DNA of 64,000 nucleotides from Floccularia luteovirens (lineage: Eukaryota > Basidiomycota > Agaricomycetes > Agaricales > Squamanitaceae), in assembly GCA_009739215.1 (NCBI GenBank), contig VSJF01000007.1, positions 1,736,001-1,800,000 on the forward strand. The letters run 5' to 3'. Both the position numbers and the translations under genes were made by a program. This document shows positions 10,957-21,141 of this stretch, piece after piece. Each line of letters starts with the position of its first letter. The stretch's first letter is position 1. Below the pieces are notes generated by a model. The model did not search any database, was not told the origin of the DNA, and saw only the letters and a list, made by a program, of their open reading frames with translations.

Positions 10957-11015
10957 CCATTAAACATATGCCTTGTATCTTTGAACTCAATAGTAAGTCG
11001 CACGATATTTTGGGC
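10957..11015 (-). pseudogene. Short GH17-like fragment
   Basis: On the minus strand, 59 bases encode LTIEFKDTRHMFNG, matching LTTEFKDIRNTFNG of the GH17 pseudogene at about 47265-47330 at roughly 80% nucleotide identity by eye. No further GH17 sequence could be followed on either side. It lies between the two head-to-head Crinkler-like genes. Confidence 0.45.
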
Positions 11016-11655
11016 TATGAGAAAGAGATACACCTCATCCATGTTTACAGTCGTCTTCTGAGAGTCGGAAACGATGTTCGAAACACACGGCGTCATGATA
11101 AATGTTGATGCGAATACTTCATATAAGCCCGGTAAGGTCGTCCTTTCTGCACGGCAAAAACCATTATGGAGTAAGAAGAGTACAAGATAGAAACATAGAT
11201 TCAAGTATCAAACATGATGCATTGATGCATGAAAGACGGATTTAAGTCAGAAACATGAAGGAAGAGTCAAATCAAATTGTTTATCAATGGAATCTAACAA
11301 CAAAAACAACAATTAAATCATATTTGCGACAAGAAGACATACGTTCATTGAACTGATTAAATGTATTTAATGGTTCTTCCTGGAAAGACATATTGCACAG
11401 AAACATCACGACAACGAAGGAAAGAAAAAGTATCAAATACAACACTGAGACATTACGTCATGTCAAGTAAGTCATCGGAGAAATCGTGATAAAAACGGCC
11501 AAAATGCGCCATTTGTTCCACCTCACTCCAAAACACTACGATTTCATGCCAAAAACTGAAAAGTCCCCCTAGCGGGAATATGCAAAAGTGAATATAAATA
11601 TACACCAAACACAAAAACTTGATGAAACCTGAAATTTAGTCGACACAACCACCCC

Positions 11656-13378
11656 ATGACCTCTGAGCTGCAACTTTTATGCCTGATTCTGGATGGGCCA
11701 GGAGATATCGGTGACCACATTATTGGCCTCAGGATAGCCTCATATTGGAATCTCGGCGACTTGCAAACGGCACTCGAGAGACGCTATCCTCCCTACAAAG
11801 GAGTCAGCTCTATGGGTATCAAGATGTGGGCCCTCACCACATACCTCGATGAGCCAGTTCTGTTAGAGCTAGACCCAGAAACTGCCACAACTTACAATGA
11901 CCTGCCATTGGTTAAGATGGAGACGAGAGAGGTCACATCCAGTTACTTTCCACAACCGTTTAGCCCCGGTGATGCCGGGAAAATCCATTTAATTGCAAAG
12001 TTTCATGGTTTGAAGTTCATGCTCCCAAACTATTCATATTTTAACTCTCTGCATAATCACAGTGTATATCACCTCAACTAGTAACTCCAATAGTGTTGGA
12101 CTCCACCGATCCCTAGCTGGTAAGTTCACACCACCAGCGTCTATTAACTAGTCTTATTCCCTTGCTTGGTTGTCATAGACCATCACATTGATGAACGTAG
12201 GAAACCGGGCAATGGTCAGTACTTACCCTTGTAAGTGAGGTTCTCTATTTAATTTTATATGATACACAGATGTACCTTCTCGCTTGTTAGAGTACTATCG
12301 TCAGTTCTGGGGGGTTCCCCTTGACCCGGCAATCACAACGCTCCCAGATAGTGCTTGTGACAGTGAACCAAGCGGTGAAGACTTGAATGGTGATGTTCTT
12401 CCTGGTGAACCATTCTTGAGCGTTGGCAAAACCCGATTTCTAGTCCGTGCCGATTATATCAGAGTCTTTGACACTATTAAAGACATACATGAAGAGGCCC
12501 ACAACACCCACCTTGTAGTGCTCACCGGGCAACAGGGAATTGGTGCGAGAAACTTGAATTCATTAATTTTAATTGTTCATTGTGATTGACATCTAGGGAA
12601 AAAAATGTGGATTCTGTATGCTTTGTGTCGTTGCCTTGGAGAGAAGCAGAACGTTGCCTGGTACGAATATGGAAATTGTTTTCTCTTTTCTGATTCCGGT
12701 GTGGACATCATCAATCCTAAATTTTACCAAAGTGGTGGAAAACACACCTGGTGCTTTGTTGGTTCCAATGAAGCAGATGATATCCTTCCCGACTCCATCT
12801 ATGACTCGCACCGGAGCAAAGAGCTATTTCCAATTTATGTCACTCCTCCCGAAAAAGCGCGCTGGCACCACTGTGAACATTTCCGGGGGCGGATTCCTAA
12901 TATGATTGTCATGAATCCATGGACCTGGCAAGAGATCGAGAAAGGGTACGTACTAGTGCATTTTCAATTTACACAGCTGACTCCTGACCAAACTACTATC
13001 AGATCACAATTATATCCGAATTTGGACCTTGCTAATGTCCATACAAGGTTTCGCGACGCTGGACCGAGTGCAAGCATATGCCTTAAATTTAGTTTCATCG
13101 AAATCCAACGATTTTATCAAGAACGGGAGCGATACATAAATCTTGCCGCTCACCCGATCGGTTTTGCTTCATTTACAACTGGTGCCGAAAGATTACTCAA
13201 AATGGAAGCTTTCAACACTATCTGCAAAATGTATCGTGTCGTTTTGAACGACGTTCGAGGACCTTATATTGTCGATCCTGTTACCCCATCCGTCCGCCGG
13301 CGGCTCCTTACCCAAATGAGCAATATGGAAGAAAAAGGGAAATCTGATCTAATAGAAAGAAGTCTATCTTTTTGGTGA
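11656..13378 (+). CDS. Crinkler-like protein: header domain + P-loop NTPase
   Basis: Four exons give 467 residues: 11656-12061, 12270-12542, 12597-12945, 13003-13378; all phases agree. The start MTSELQLLCLILDG opens a Crinkler ubiquitin-like header (…LRIASYWNLGDLQ…IKMWAL) of about 100 residues. A linker with FLVRADYIRVFD leads to Walker A GQQGIGKK, created exactly by splicing at 12542/12597, then WILYALCRCLGE. The PWTW block and the region after it resemble Crinkler/RHS-type ATPase domains. The protein stops after LIERSLSFW, about where the decayed sister continues into GLLFEKLLHQ, so it probably lacks the C-terminal effector or nuclease part. Such proteins are nuclear effectors or selfish-element derived conflict proteins; which applies here is unknown. 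Intron 1 (208 nt) is unusually long. Confidence 0.75.
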
Positions 13379-14072
13379 AAGGTTTATTTTTGTTCTATCG
13401 AGTCTCCGCCGGATGGGTTGAACTTATCTACCAAACCTATGTTTCAAACAGATGACACCAGTTCTCGTTAGCATACTGCATTCAAGACGATCTTGTACTA
13501 AATCTTGTATACAAATATTCTTGCAATAAACCGCCTAGAATTATCGCATTAAACTTATCCTAGTTGCAAGAATTTCGTAGATTTCGAGCCTTAAAAACAG
13601 AAAAGATATAGACACCGTCATGCCTAAATACTGTTCATAAATGCACAATATGCACAATGTGCATTTATTAAGAGGTGTGCTTGTGACATGGTAACATGGG
13701 AATGGTTCACTAGCACTTTTAGCTTGGATTGAAATATTGATGTCGAGATACGGCTTGTGGCCGAATTATTTACAACAGTATCAGCATATGTGAATAGTCT
13801 AGTGGTAAGGCAAGCGATAATACTAGGATTGAATTATCATCTTCTAGCAGCTAATATCGTGTTCAACGAAAACTCCATGTCCCCATTAACGACTCTCCTT
13901 AGTACCTTCAGTTAGTGCGTAACGGGTTTTTAGTTTTTAGACCTCAGCAGATCATGACTGGCCAATAAAACGGATTCTCAAATGCATTTTTTTGTATAGT
14001 TCTTGTTATAAAGTTAGAGTGACCATATTGTACAAAAAGAAATACAAGGACCAAAGAAATCTAACAAATATT
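13379..14072. other. Intergenic stretch without a recognised gene
   Basis: Nothing coding is recognised. Just after the Crinkler stop there may be a decayed extension. At about 13795-13812, TAGTCTAGTGGTAAGG resembles a tRNA/SINE A-box, but no B-box of usual form follows. Confidence 0.4.
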
Positions 14073-15808
14073 CTATGCAAAGATCGGAATCGCAAACTTC
14101 GTCTCTGTGGGGTGTGCTTTGTGTTGTCCATCATGGTACCACACACCGTCGACTTTATAACTAATGTGTTTCCTTTCACAGGCGGGAATAGGGCATGACC
14201 ATAAGTACTGCGCTTCAAATTTAGGGGATGATTTTTTGTTGGAACCTCGCTTCCGTTTCTGACCCCGACTCGGCTTAGATGGGTGTGGCTGAGGCCCTCT
14301 GGGTGTGGAGGATGATGATGAGCCTAAGAGTCGTGCAGCAGCATAATTCGTAGTAGAGCGAAGACGTGCCCTGATACTATTATCTTCTGGAGGAATTGTC
14401 GGGCTTGGCGTAGGTACTTGATCTGCCTGCAATGGCGGACAAATTACCTGATAAGATCCTTCATCTACTGCTTTCGCCTTGCCTTTGCCTTTTGGATCAC
14501 TACTCGTGCTAGATTCTTCCATATATGGGGGTCGTCCAATTTCCAAGAGACATTTACCATCCAAGACATGTCCGCATTGCAAGGCCCAGACACGCCTCAA
14601 TGTTGCCTGCTCCGATGAAAGGGAACCGTTTATAACAAGGGGGTCGAGACAACGAGCGCAAACTAGCATTGTGTTGAGTTTCAATGGGGAAGGTGGAGAA
14701 GGTGGCTTTTGCGAGGTAGACGCCTCGTTATCATCGTCTATGATGATCGGTTCGTTACTGGCAGCAGCCGCCGGCGGGGGTACAGGAGGATCAAAATCGA
14801 AAGTAAAACCAGACTGCAGTGAGCGAGGATGAGTATATGACTGTTTATACGTTTCTGCTTCGCGTTCCTCTCTCATCTTAGCCATCTGCTGCTGCCGACG
14901 CAACAAGAATGCTGGGGTATCAAACCGCATATACATATCACGGTGTTGTAGACCATCTTCCAAGAGCAATTGCAATGCAAGTAGCTCGTCTTCATTGTCC
15001 CGGGCAGGTGGTCTTGCGGGATCACCTCTCCCCAAGCCGTAAACACGTCGTAAAATAGAGGCTGTTGTGTTAAAGAAGCCACCTTCGTTTTCTTGCGCCC
15101 TTTGATGGCGCTCTTGCCCACGCTGCCGGTTCTGAGAAATGAGTGCACCTCCAAAACCCATTAATGGTACGTGATGAGAACGCGCTGCGGCTTGTTGAGC
15201 AGGCGCAGGACCCTGTTGATTTGGCGCATTGCTACCATTGTTCTCACGAGGTGGGCCTGTTGTAGGGGGATTGACCTCAAAATCAAAGGCTCTATCTATC
15301 GGTCGTACCACGGGGGGTGAGGGAAATGGTTGCAACCGCATCGGGTGGTATCTAGGAGCGTCATATCGTCGAGGAATCGGAGGGACGGGAGGAGGAGGTT
15401 GAGATGCTGTAACTGGAGGAGGTGGTGAAAAAAAACGTCGCCCTACTAATTTTGGTCAGATATAGATGGCATAGAGCATTTTGCACACTTACCCCTTCGT
15501 GTCGTTCTGGAGGGAAGAATCTGAACGACGTCTTCATCATCACTGTCCATTAAGTTTATTGTCTCAGGAGGATTCATATTCTCACGCCTTACGCGCACAT
15601 TGCGTCCACTCGAAAGCACAGTATCCACACCTTCATGATGAGTACCTTCTCTACGGAGCGGTTGGCTTTCAGGATATGCTTGCGCATCGTCTTCTCCATC
15701 GGAGATTTCGATTACTTCCACGGAATGTCTTGCCGGCCGTTGTTGTGGATCGGGCAAGGTGATACTGGACACTTCCACCGGAATGGGGCGCTCTACAGCG
15801 GTTGACAT
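14073..15808 (-). CDS. RING-type protein with SUMO-interacting motifs (STUbL-like)
   Basis: Two exons, 15808-15493 and 15445-14073 (47-nt intron; tandem acceptor TAGTAG gives 562 or 561 residues). The N-terminal region has hydrophobic-plus-acidic motifs typical of SUMO-interacting motifs: VEVIEISDGEDD, INLMDSDDEDVV and, further on, PIIIDDDNE. A cysteine/histidine set follows: VCARC, then CGHVLDGKC, then after a Ser/Lys-rich insert of more than 100 residues, CPIPAC and a terminal His. This looks like a split RING finger. In known families RING plus multiple SIMs marks SUMO-targeted ubiquitin ligases (Slx5/Slx8, Rfp1/2) in nuclear genome maintenance. The function is inferred from architecture; the long insert inside the RING is odd. 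The rest is Pro-rich and disordered. Confidence 0.65.
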
Positions 15809-16033
15809 ATCAAGTCGGTCGTCGATTGGTCGTGGTCGTGGTCGTAGTGGAAGGTTGAATGACTGACTACCTGCTGGGTTTCTGACAGCAAAAGGAGCCA
15901 GTTTAAATCACGTGATCCCATCGTAACAATCCCGACTCATCATTATTCCTGGCCACTGACTATGGAGAAAAACGAAATTTATTGATTGACCAACAAGCTA
16001 TTACTAAGATATAAATGAAGTTCACTCTCCATA

Positions 16034-18185
16034 CTAATTTTGTTGGTGATCAACCTGGCTTGCCATTACTGCACATCGAGCAACCATAGAAATAGCCTCT
16101 TGCTCAATTGTAAACCCACTTTGCGTAAGTGAATTCCTAGGATCTTGTTGAAGTACCATGTTATTCCTGCGGGCGATGTCATATGATGGCCATTCGGGTG
16201 ATCTCTGGAGTTTGAAAGAATTGGGATCTCCAGAACGAATGAATGATATCCAGTATGCGATCAGCTCTTGGGAAAATGCAGTTTCAACTGGGGTTAGAGG
16301 GTTAAAGCTGAATGTTCCATTAAGGCTGTGATAATAAAGAAATGAGCGGTGACTTTCTAGACAATATTAGTACTCTTACCCATAATTGGAACCTAAAAAC
16401 ATATGGTACAATTCGGCAACATGTCCCACACCAGCTATCATACCCGTAGTCGTCGGATTCTTCTGATTATAGCGATAAGTGAAGGTCTTGGAAGTAGTCA
16501 GAGAAAATGGAGCAGCCATAATGGGAACCTATAAAACATGTTAGTTCAATTTCGGCCAGTCTGTAAGAATAAGAAAAGGGGCCGTACTGCACATTTAAGA
16601 GCCAGATCACCGGTCACAACTTGGAAACGAAGAGCCTCTGATGCAAAGGCAGAGGATGGGTAAGCCTATGCAAAATCATATCAATGCACTATCATGGGCG
16701 AAAGCTATCAACTTACTGCTAGGATGACCTGGATATCAGAATCTGTAAGGGAAGGTGCAAAGTCTTTCAAAGCAGCTGATATGTCAGTTCCAGGTGATAA
16801 GGTCTCATTTGTGGACGCCCTGATAGATAGTCATAAATGTCATAGTCACAACAGAGTTCCTGGAAGTAATTACCCAACCATAAGAGGAACTCGAGCGAAC
16901 TGGCCTAACAATATTAACTTTGTGGGGTATTCTTTAAAGAGAGTGTTATCGATCACAGGATGAAAAAATTTGTATGCTAGTTGCGTACTATAAAAGATGT
17001 AAGCCACGCTGAAATCAGTCTTTTCACGAAACAAATGCTTACAATGCATAATAAGCTCCATCTTGTGCACGAGTCAGTGTAGTTACGTCAGCACTTCGCA
17101 AGCAAGCCAGCTTATCAAGGTTCGATCCAGTGCCGCAACCAGCTAATTGGGCGAAAGTTTGAAAGAGTGTCTTGTAGACGAACATGAGCCCCAGACATAA
17201 AACTCTTTGGTACCTCAAAAACCAGCAGACATACCGCTTGTTGCTCGATAAAAGGTAAAGGGGTCCTGTAAACACTTTGTGCGATTGCACCGGAGAATAA
17301 GCGAGTGTCTTCGTTAGCAGTTAAATGAAGTTCAACAGAGCTTCCTCCAGCGCTGCCTCCATTAATGGTAACTTTGTTAGGATCTCCACCAAAGCTCGCG
17401 ATGTTTTGTTTTATCCATTTAAGAGCTTGAATCTGGTCTTTAAATCCAGCGTTGAAATCACCATTGGTATGATCCTTGAATTCCGGAATTGTCAAGAACC
17501 CAAAAGAGGATAAGCGGTAATAGATTGAAACAACCACAATGTTGGGGCTCTGTTGGATCCAGTGGTTGAACGGCCAAGTTTCCGGGTTGCCAAAAATGTA
17601 GCCTATAAAAAATAAATGTGTGATGTTAACAGAAAGTACAATGAGGTGCGATCGAGCCTACCTCCACCATGGATATACGCTAGAACCGGAACTGTAAAGT
17701 ATCATAAAGTTCTTTCAATAATGGAACTAACCATATATATAAATGTGAACTAACAGTTACTCCCCTGCTTCGCCCCTGCAGGTGCATAGATGTTAACTTT
17801 CAAGCAGTCTTCGCTACCTGCACCACCCGCGTCCCCACCTGTTGAGAAGTTTAAATTTTAAAAATTCACATTGCAGCTAGTACTAAATTGACTAACCTCC
17901 TGTTGTACCCTGAATGCACATGTCTGGGTATTGAGTCGCATCAATTACGGAACCGTTGCTCTCTTTGGTAATGCGAGCAGTGTCCAATGGAACTGGTGCG
18001 TGATACCGAAGGTCACCCAGGGGTGGTTCGGCATATGGTATACCAAGGTAAGCTACAGCATTGGGATATGTAGAAGTGCGAGTTCCCAGATATTTGGCAT
18101 ACCCGGTATCAACGACATCGCCAGAGGGTGCTGCGAGACATAAGTTATCGATGAAGAATATCGCGAGGGCAAAGATGAACTTCAT
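16034..18185 (-). CDS. Secreted type-B carboxylesterase/lipase
   Basis: Alpha/beta-hydrolase of the carboxylesterase type B family, about 10 exons with short introns. The chosen start (18185) gives a signal peptide MKFIFALAIFFIDNLCLAAP; an upstream Met in frame lacks it. Seen in order: YLGIPYAEPPLGDLRY, SEDCLKVNIYAP, oxyanion-hole HGGG formed across a splice, the nucleophile elbow GGSAGG near 17350, and a catalytic-His region GVGHVAELYHMF near 16420. The last exon ends ASQVDHQQN at 16034. The family elbow is usually GESAG; Gly replaces Glu but GxSxG is kept. It probably hydrolyses extracellular esters; the substrate cannot be told. The gene ends about 225 bp from the RING gene start. Confidence 0.8.
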
Positions 18186-18299
18186 CTTTGAATTCGCTTT
18201 GCTAAAACCTCGTGAAGCTACCATTGCTTTTATACATTGTGTTTTGGTGTCTTTATCTGTCCTTATCAATTTTGTAAACGAAGCGATACATGGTCAGCA

Positions 18300-19757
18300 G
18301 GCATTCGATAGGTAATTATCGTTAAGCTGAAACACGAAGACTTTGAATACGGCAAAGCTCATAAGGCAAAATTTGGTGCCCTTGGCGAGAGTTATTAATG
18401 TCCATCAAGGGGAACAACGGAGAAGGTGCTGTAACTTGGCAAAAAGAAGTGATATGTTTATTGAGCATATGTTCGGTTATGTCATGATATTAGTTCAATC
18501 CCCTGACCTGGAGGAACACCATCAAAGAAGTCACCTTTAAGGAGAAAAAAAGACACTCACCACAAGTTTTGTCTGTTGTTTAATCATTCAGCTGTTATGA
18601 AGTTGACATCCCATCAACGGATTGGCGCCCAGCAATCAAGATTTTCGGAAAGTGCATACCACGGGTTATGTTGATCATGAGCGTGAACTCGCACATTGCA
18701 GGGTTGGCAAAGCAACGGATTCTAGGTTTCTCAGGTGCTCGACGTTTACAAACTGTAGTGATCCCTTGGCGGATATCCGAAAACTACGCAATGCGCACAT
18801 TGGTCGGCCAGATGACAACCATGTCAATTCCTTCGGGTGTTGAAGCGGCACAGGGATCCTATCCAATCAAAGTAAAAACTACCGAGCCACCTAGAGTCCA
18901 ACAGGACTCAGTGGATAAGTTTCAAAGGTTGCCGAGCTCGGATATCATGGTATGACCCCTCCTTGAGAGCGGAACAATACGGTCTAACGAAAACATGAAA
19001 ATTTCGGAAAGGCCAAGCTGAGCGGACAGATAGGATATCTGATTGGCGACGAAGTTTGCATGTAATCCAGAGGGTGTAACAAGAAATCTTTGGCATGCTT
19101 GCAACATTCGAATAGCTCAGACATAAGAGTAACTCTGAAGAAATCAAAGTTGAGGGTATGGATGACTTTGTTTGGCATATCCTTCCAAACCAAATACACC
19201 TTTGAAGGCGGGGAAGTCAGGCAACTCAAGTCATTAATAGATCACAACGCCAGTAATTATTCCGCGGTCTAGAATGCATGAAAGAACCACAAATCATCTC
19301 GACCTTTATTTCTTGTTGCCGGGCCTTTCCTCTCCGTATGGCTGTCTACCAGCCTGAGTGTATTGTGACAAGCGAACCGTCTGATGTCCAATATCACTGT
19401 TCACCGGAGGCAGGAAGGGCACCAAGTTGAAAGGCTTAAATTCGGGATGTAAAATATCCGGTATCAACTTACCCGACTACTCCTTGCACTCCCCTACCCC
19501 AAAATTTGTCTTGAGAAGAGAGATTGTGATAAAATCACTGGTATTAAAACTCTGCGCCGAAAAAGATTCTGAGAAGAAAAGAATACACGATCCCATTAAT
19601 GTATCTACGCAAAGCTTGTCCAAAATAACATAAATTAGACGAGGGTAACTACCTTTTATGTGAGGCACGAAGGAAGAGACACAAATTGTATGTCCACGGA
19701 TGTAGAGGTGGCGTTTGATCATTGATGCTAATCTTACATTGCCTTTGTATTGATACT
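18300..19757. other. Gene-poor stretch with decayed coding traces
   Basis: No intact gene is recognised. On the minus strand between about 19230 and 18670 several open pieces in different frames (for example VTLMSELFECCKHAKD and ELTWLSSGRPMCALRSF) look like a broken, once-coding sequence, possibly leucine-rich/F-box-like, but no domain can be named. Confidence 0.3.
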
Positions 19758-21001
19758 TCAAGGCCTTCCACAATGGTCGAGAACATATTGCTTCGCCAGC
19801 TTTTGCTCCGCACCTCCGACTCCTTGAACATCCTCAGGAGTTTCACCATCCAGGTTTTCCTGGTTGGCAGAATTAGTTGGGGAACATATAGGAAATAAGA
19901 AATCAAACATACACGTGTGCGATCGGCTCCTGCGTTGATGAGAACAACTGCAGCCTCTGCATGAGCCGAGTCCATTGCAAGATGGAGAGCTGTGTTCCCT
20001 GGAATAGCCCAACGATCAAGAAGTTAGCTACAGTAACACGGTGGATCCAAATAGGAGTGATTTACCCATGCGGTCTCCTGTGTTTAGACGTAGCTTATTT
20101 GATGGCGTAGAGGAGTCCATTAAAAGACGTATAAACCCCACAGAGCCAGTTGTCGCAGCTCTATGACTGTACACGAGATATGATTTGTCAAAGAGCTCAG
20201 AGAAGCAACAAAGACATACAGAGGTAGTTGATTGGCCTTATCCTTTGCATTGATCTGCCAGAAATTTAGAACTCCTCGGTTATGATCCTGTGGATTGGTA
20301 CGTACATCTGCACCCCTCGAAATTAGGACCCTGCCAATCTAAGCAAGACTATCAGAACCAAGGACATGTGGTACTGACAAATTGACAGCGTACGTCGATA
20401 CGAGATTTCGATGCTGCGTAGTGCCTAGAAATCATCGAGATCGTCGCTGCATGCACCAAGCTAAGATGACAAACGACTCACAATGGGCTCATTCCTTTGT
20501 CATTTTTCCTATTGGAAACATCAGGACGAGAAGAAGTTTATTACTATTATTTACATGCCTGTTCACATCCGCACCTGCACCAATCAATTCGTTGACGATA
20601 TCGTCATGGCCGGCACTGACTGCATTATGTTAATAGTGAGAGTTGTTTCAACGTTGTGTGACAGCATACCGGATATATGAAGAGCTGTCCACCCGCTAAT
20701 ATCGGGTCTGTCTACATCGGCTCCTTGGTCAATGAGAAATCTCGCTATATCAATGTAACCTGATGACGCTGCCCAATGAAGAGGCGTCCTTTCATCCTAC
20801 ACAACACAATTATACAGAGAGATTATTGGCAAAAGTCTGAGTAACACATACAGCGTCTGGTGCATTTACAAGCTTGGGGTCCTCTGTGATAAGAGTGCGG
20901 AGCAAAGACAATTGATCTAGATATATGGGTTAGGGGTTGACACTGAAAAGTAAAGAGAGCATACTGTTCTGTGCGGCAGAGTGCACGGATAAAGTAGACA
21001 T
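19758..21001 (-). CDS. NAS6: 26S proteasome assembly chaperone gankyrin (PSMD10/Nas6)
   Basis: An ankyrin-repeat protein spread over many short exons, from MSTLSVHSAAQN at 21001 to YVLDHCGRP at 19758. Spliced ankyrin units can be read in order: DERTPLHWAASSGYIDIA, GWTALHISVSAGHDDIV, GMSPLHYAASKSRID, ANQLPLHRAATTGSVGFI, GNTALHLAMDSAHAEAAVVL, then ENLDGETPED. The series HRAATTG…NTALHLAMDSAHAEA…NLDGETPE is characteristic of gankyrin/Nas6, which binds the Rpt3 ATPase C-terminus during proteasome base assembly. All exons join in frame, one through a GC..AG intron (donor GCATGT after GADVNR). It is divergent from Tfb2 with about 140 bp between the start codons. Confidence 0.85.
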
Positions 21002-21141
21002 TTGTCTGTTATAGAGGGTTAGAGTGAATGTGAATGTCAAGTTCCCGAAGACGCGTCTTGAAATCACATGACATGAAGTGACTCAATTGAAGGGAAATCA
21101 ATTTATTTGACTTTTTTTCAACGCATTTTACAAAACATTCT
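21002..21141. promoter_or_regulatory. Compact bidirectional intergenic region NAS6/TFB2
   Basis: Only 140 bp separate the gankyrin ATG (minus, 21001) from the Tfb2 ATG (plus, 21142). Promoters and 5' leaders for both must lie in or across this stretch. No specific binding site is claimed. Confidence 0.5.

Noticed and set aside
13795..13865. tRNA or SINE suggested by TAGTCTAGTGGTAAGG
   Set aside because: No cloverleaf, no acceptor stem and no GGTTCGA-type B-box at the right distance.
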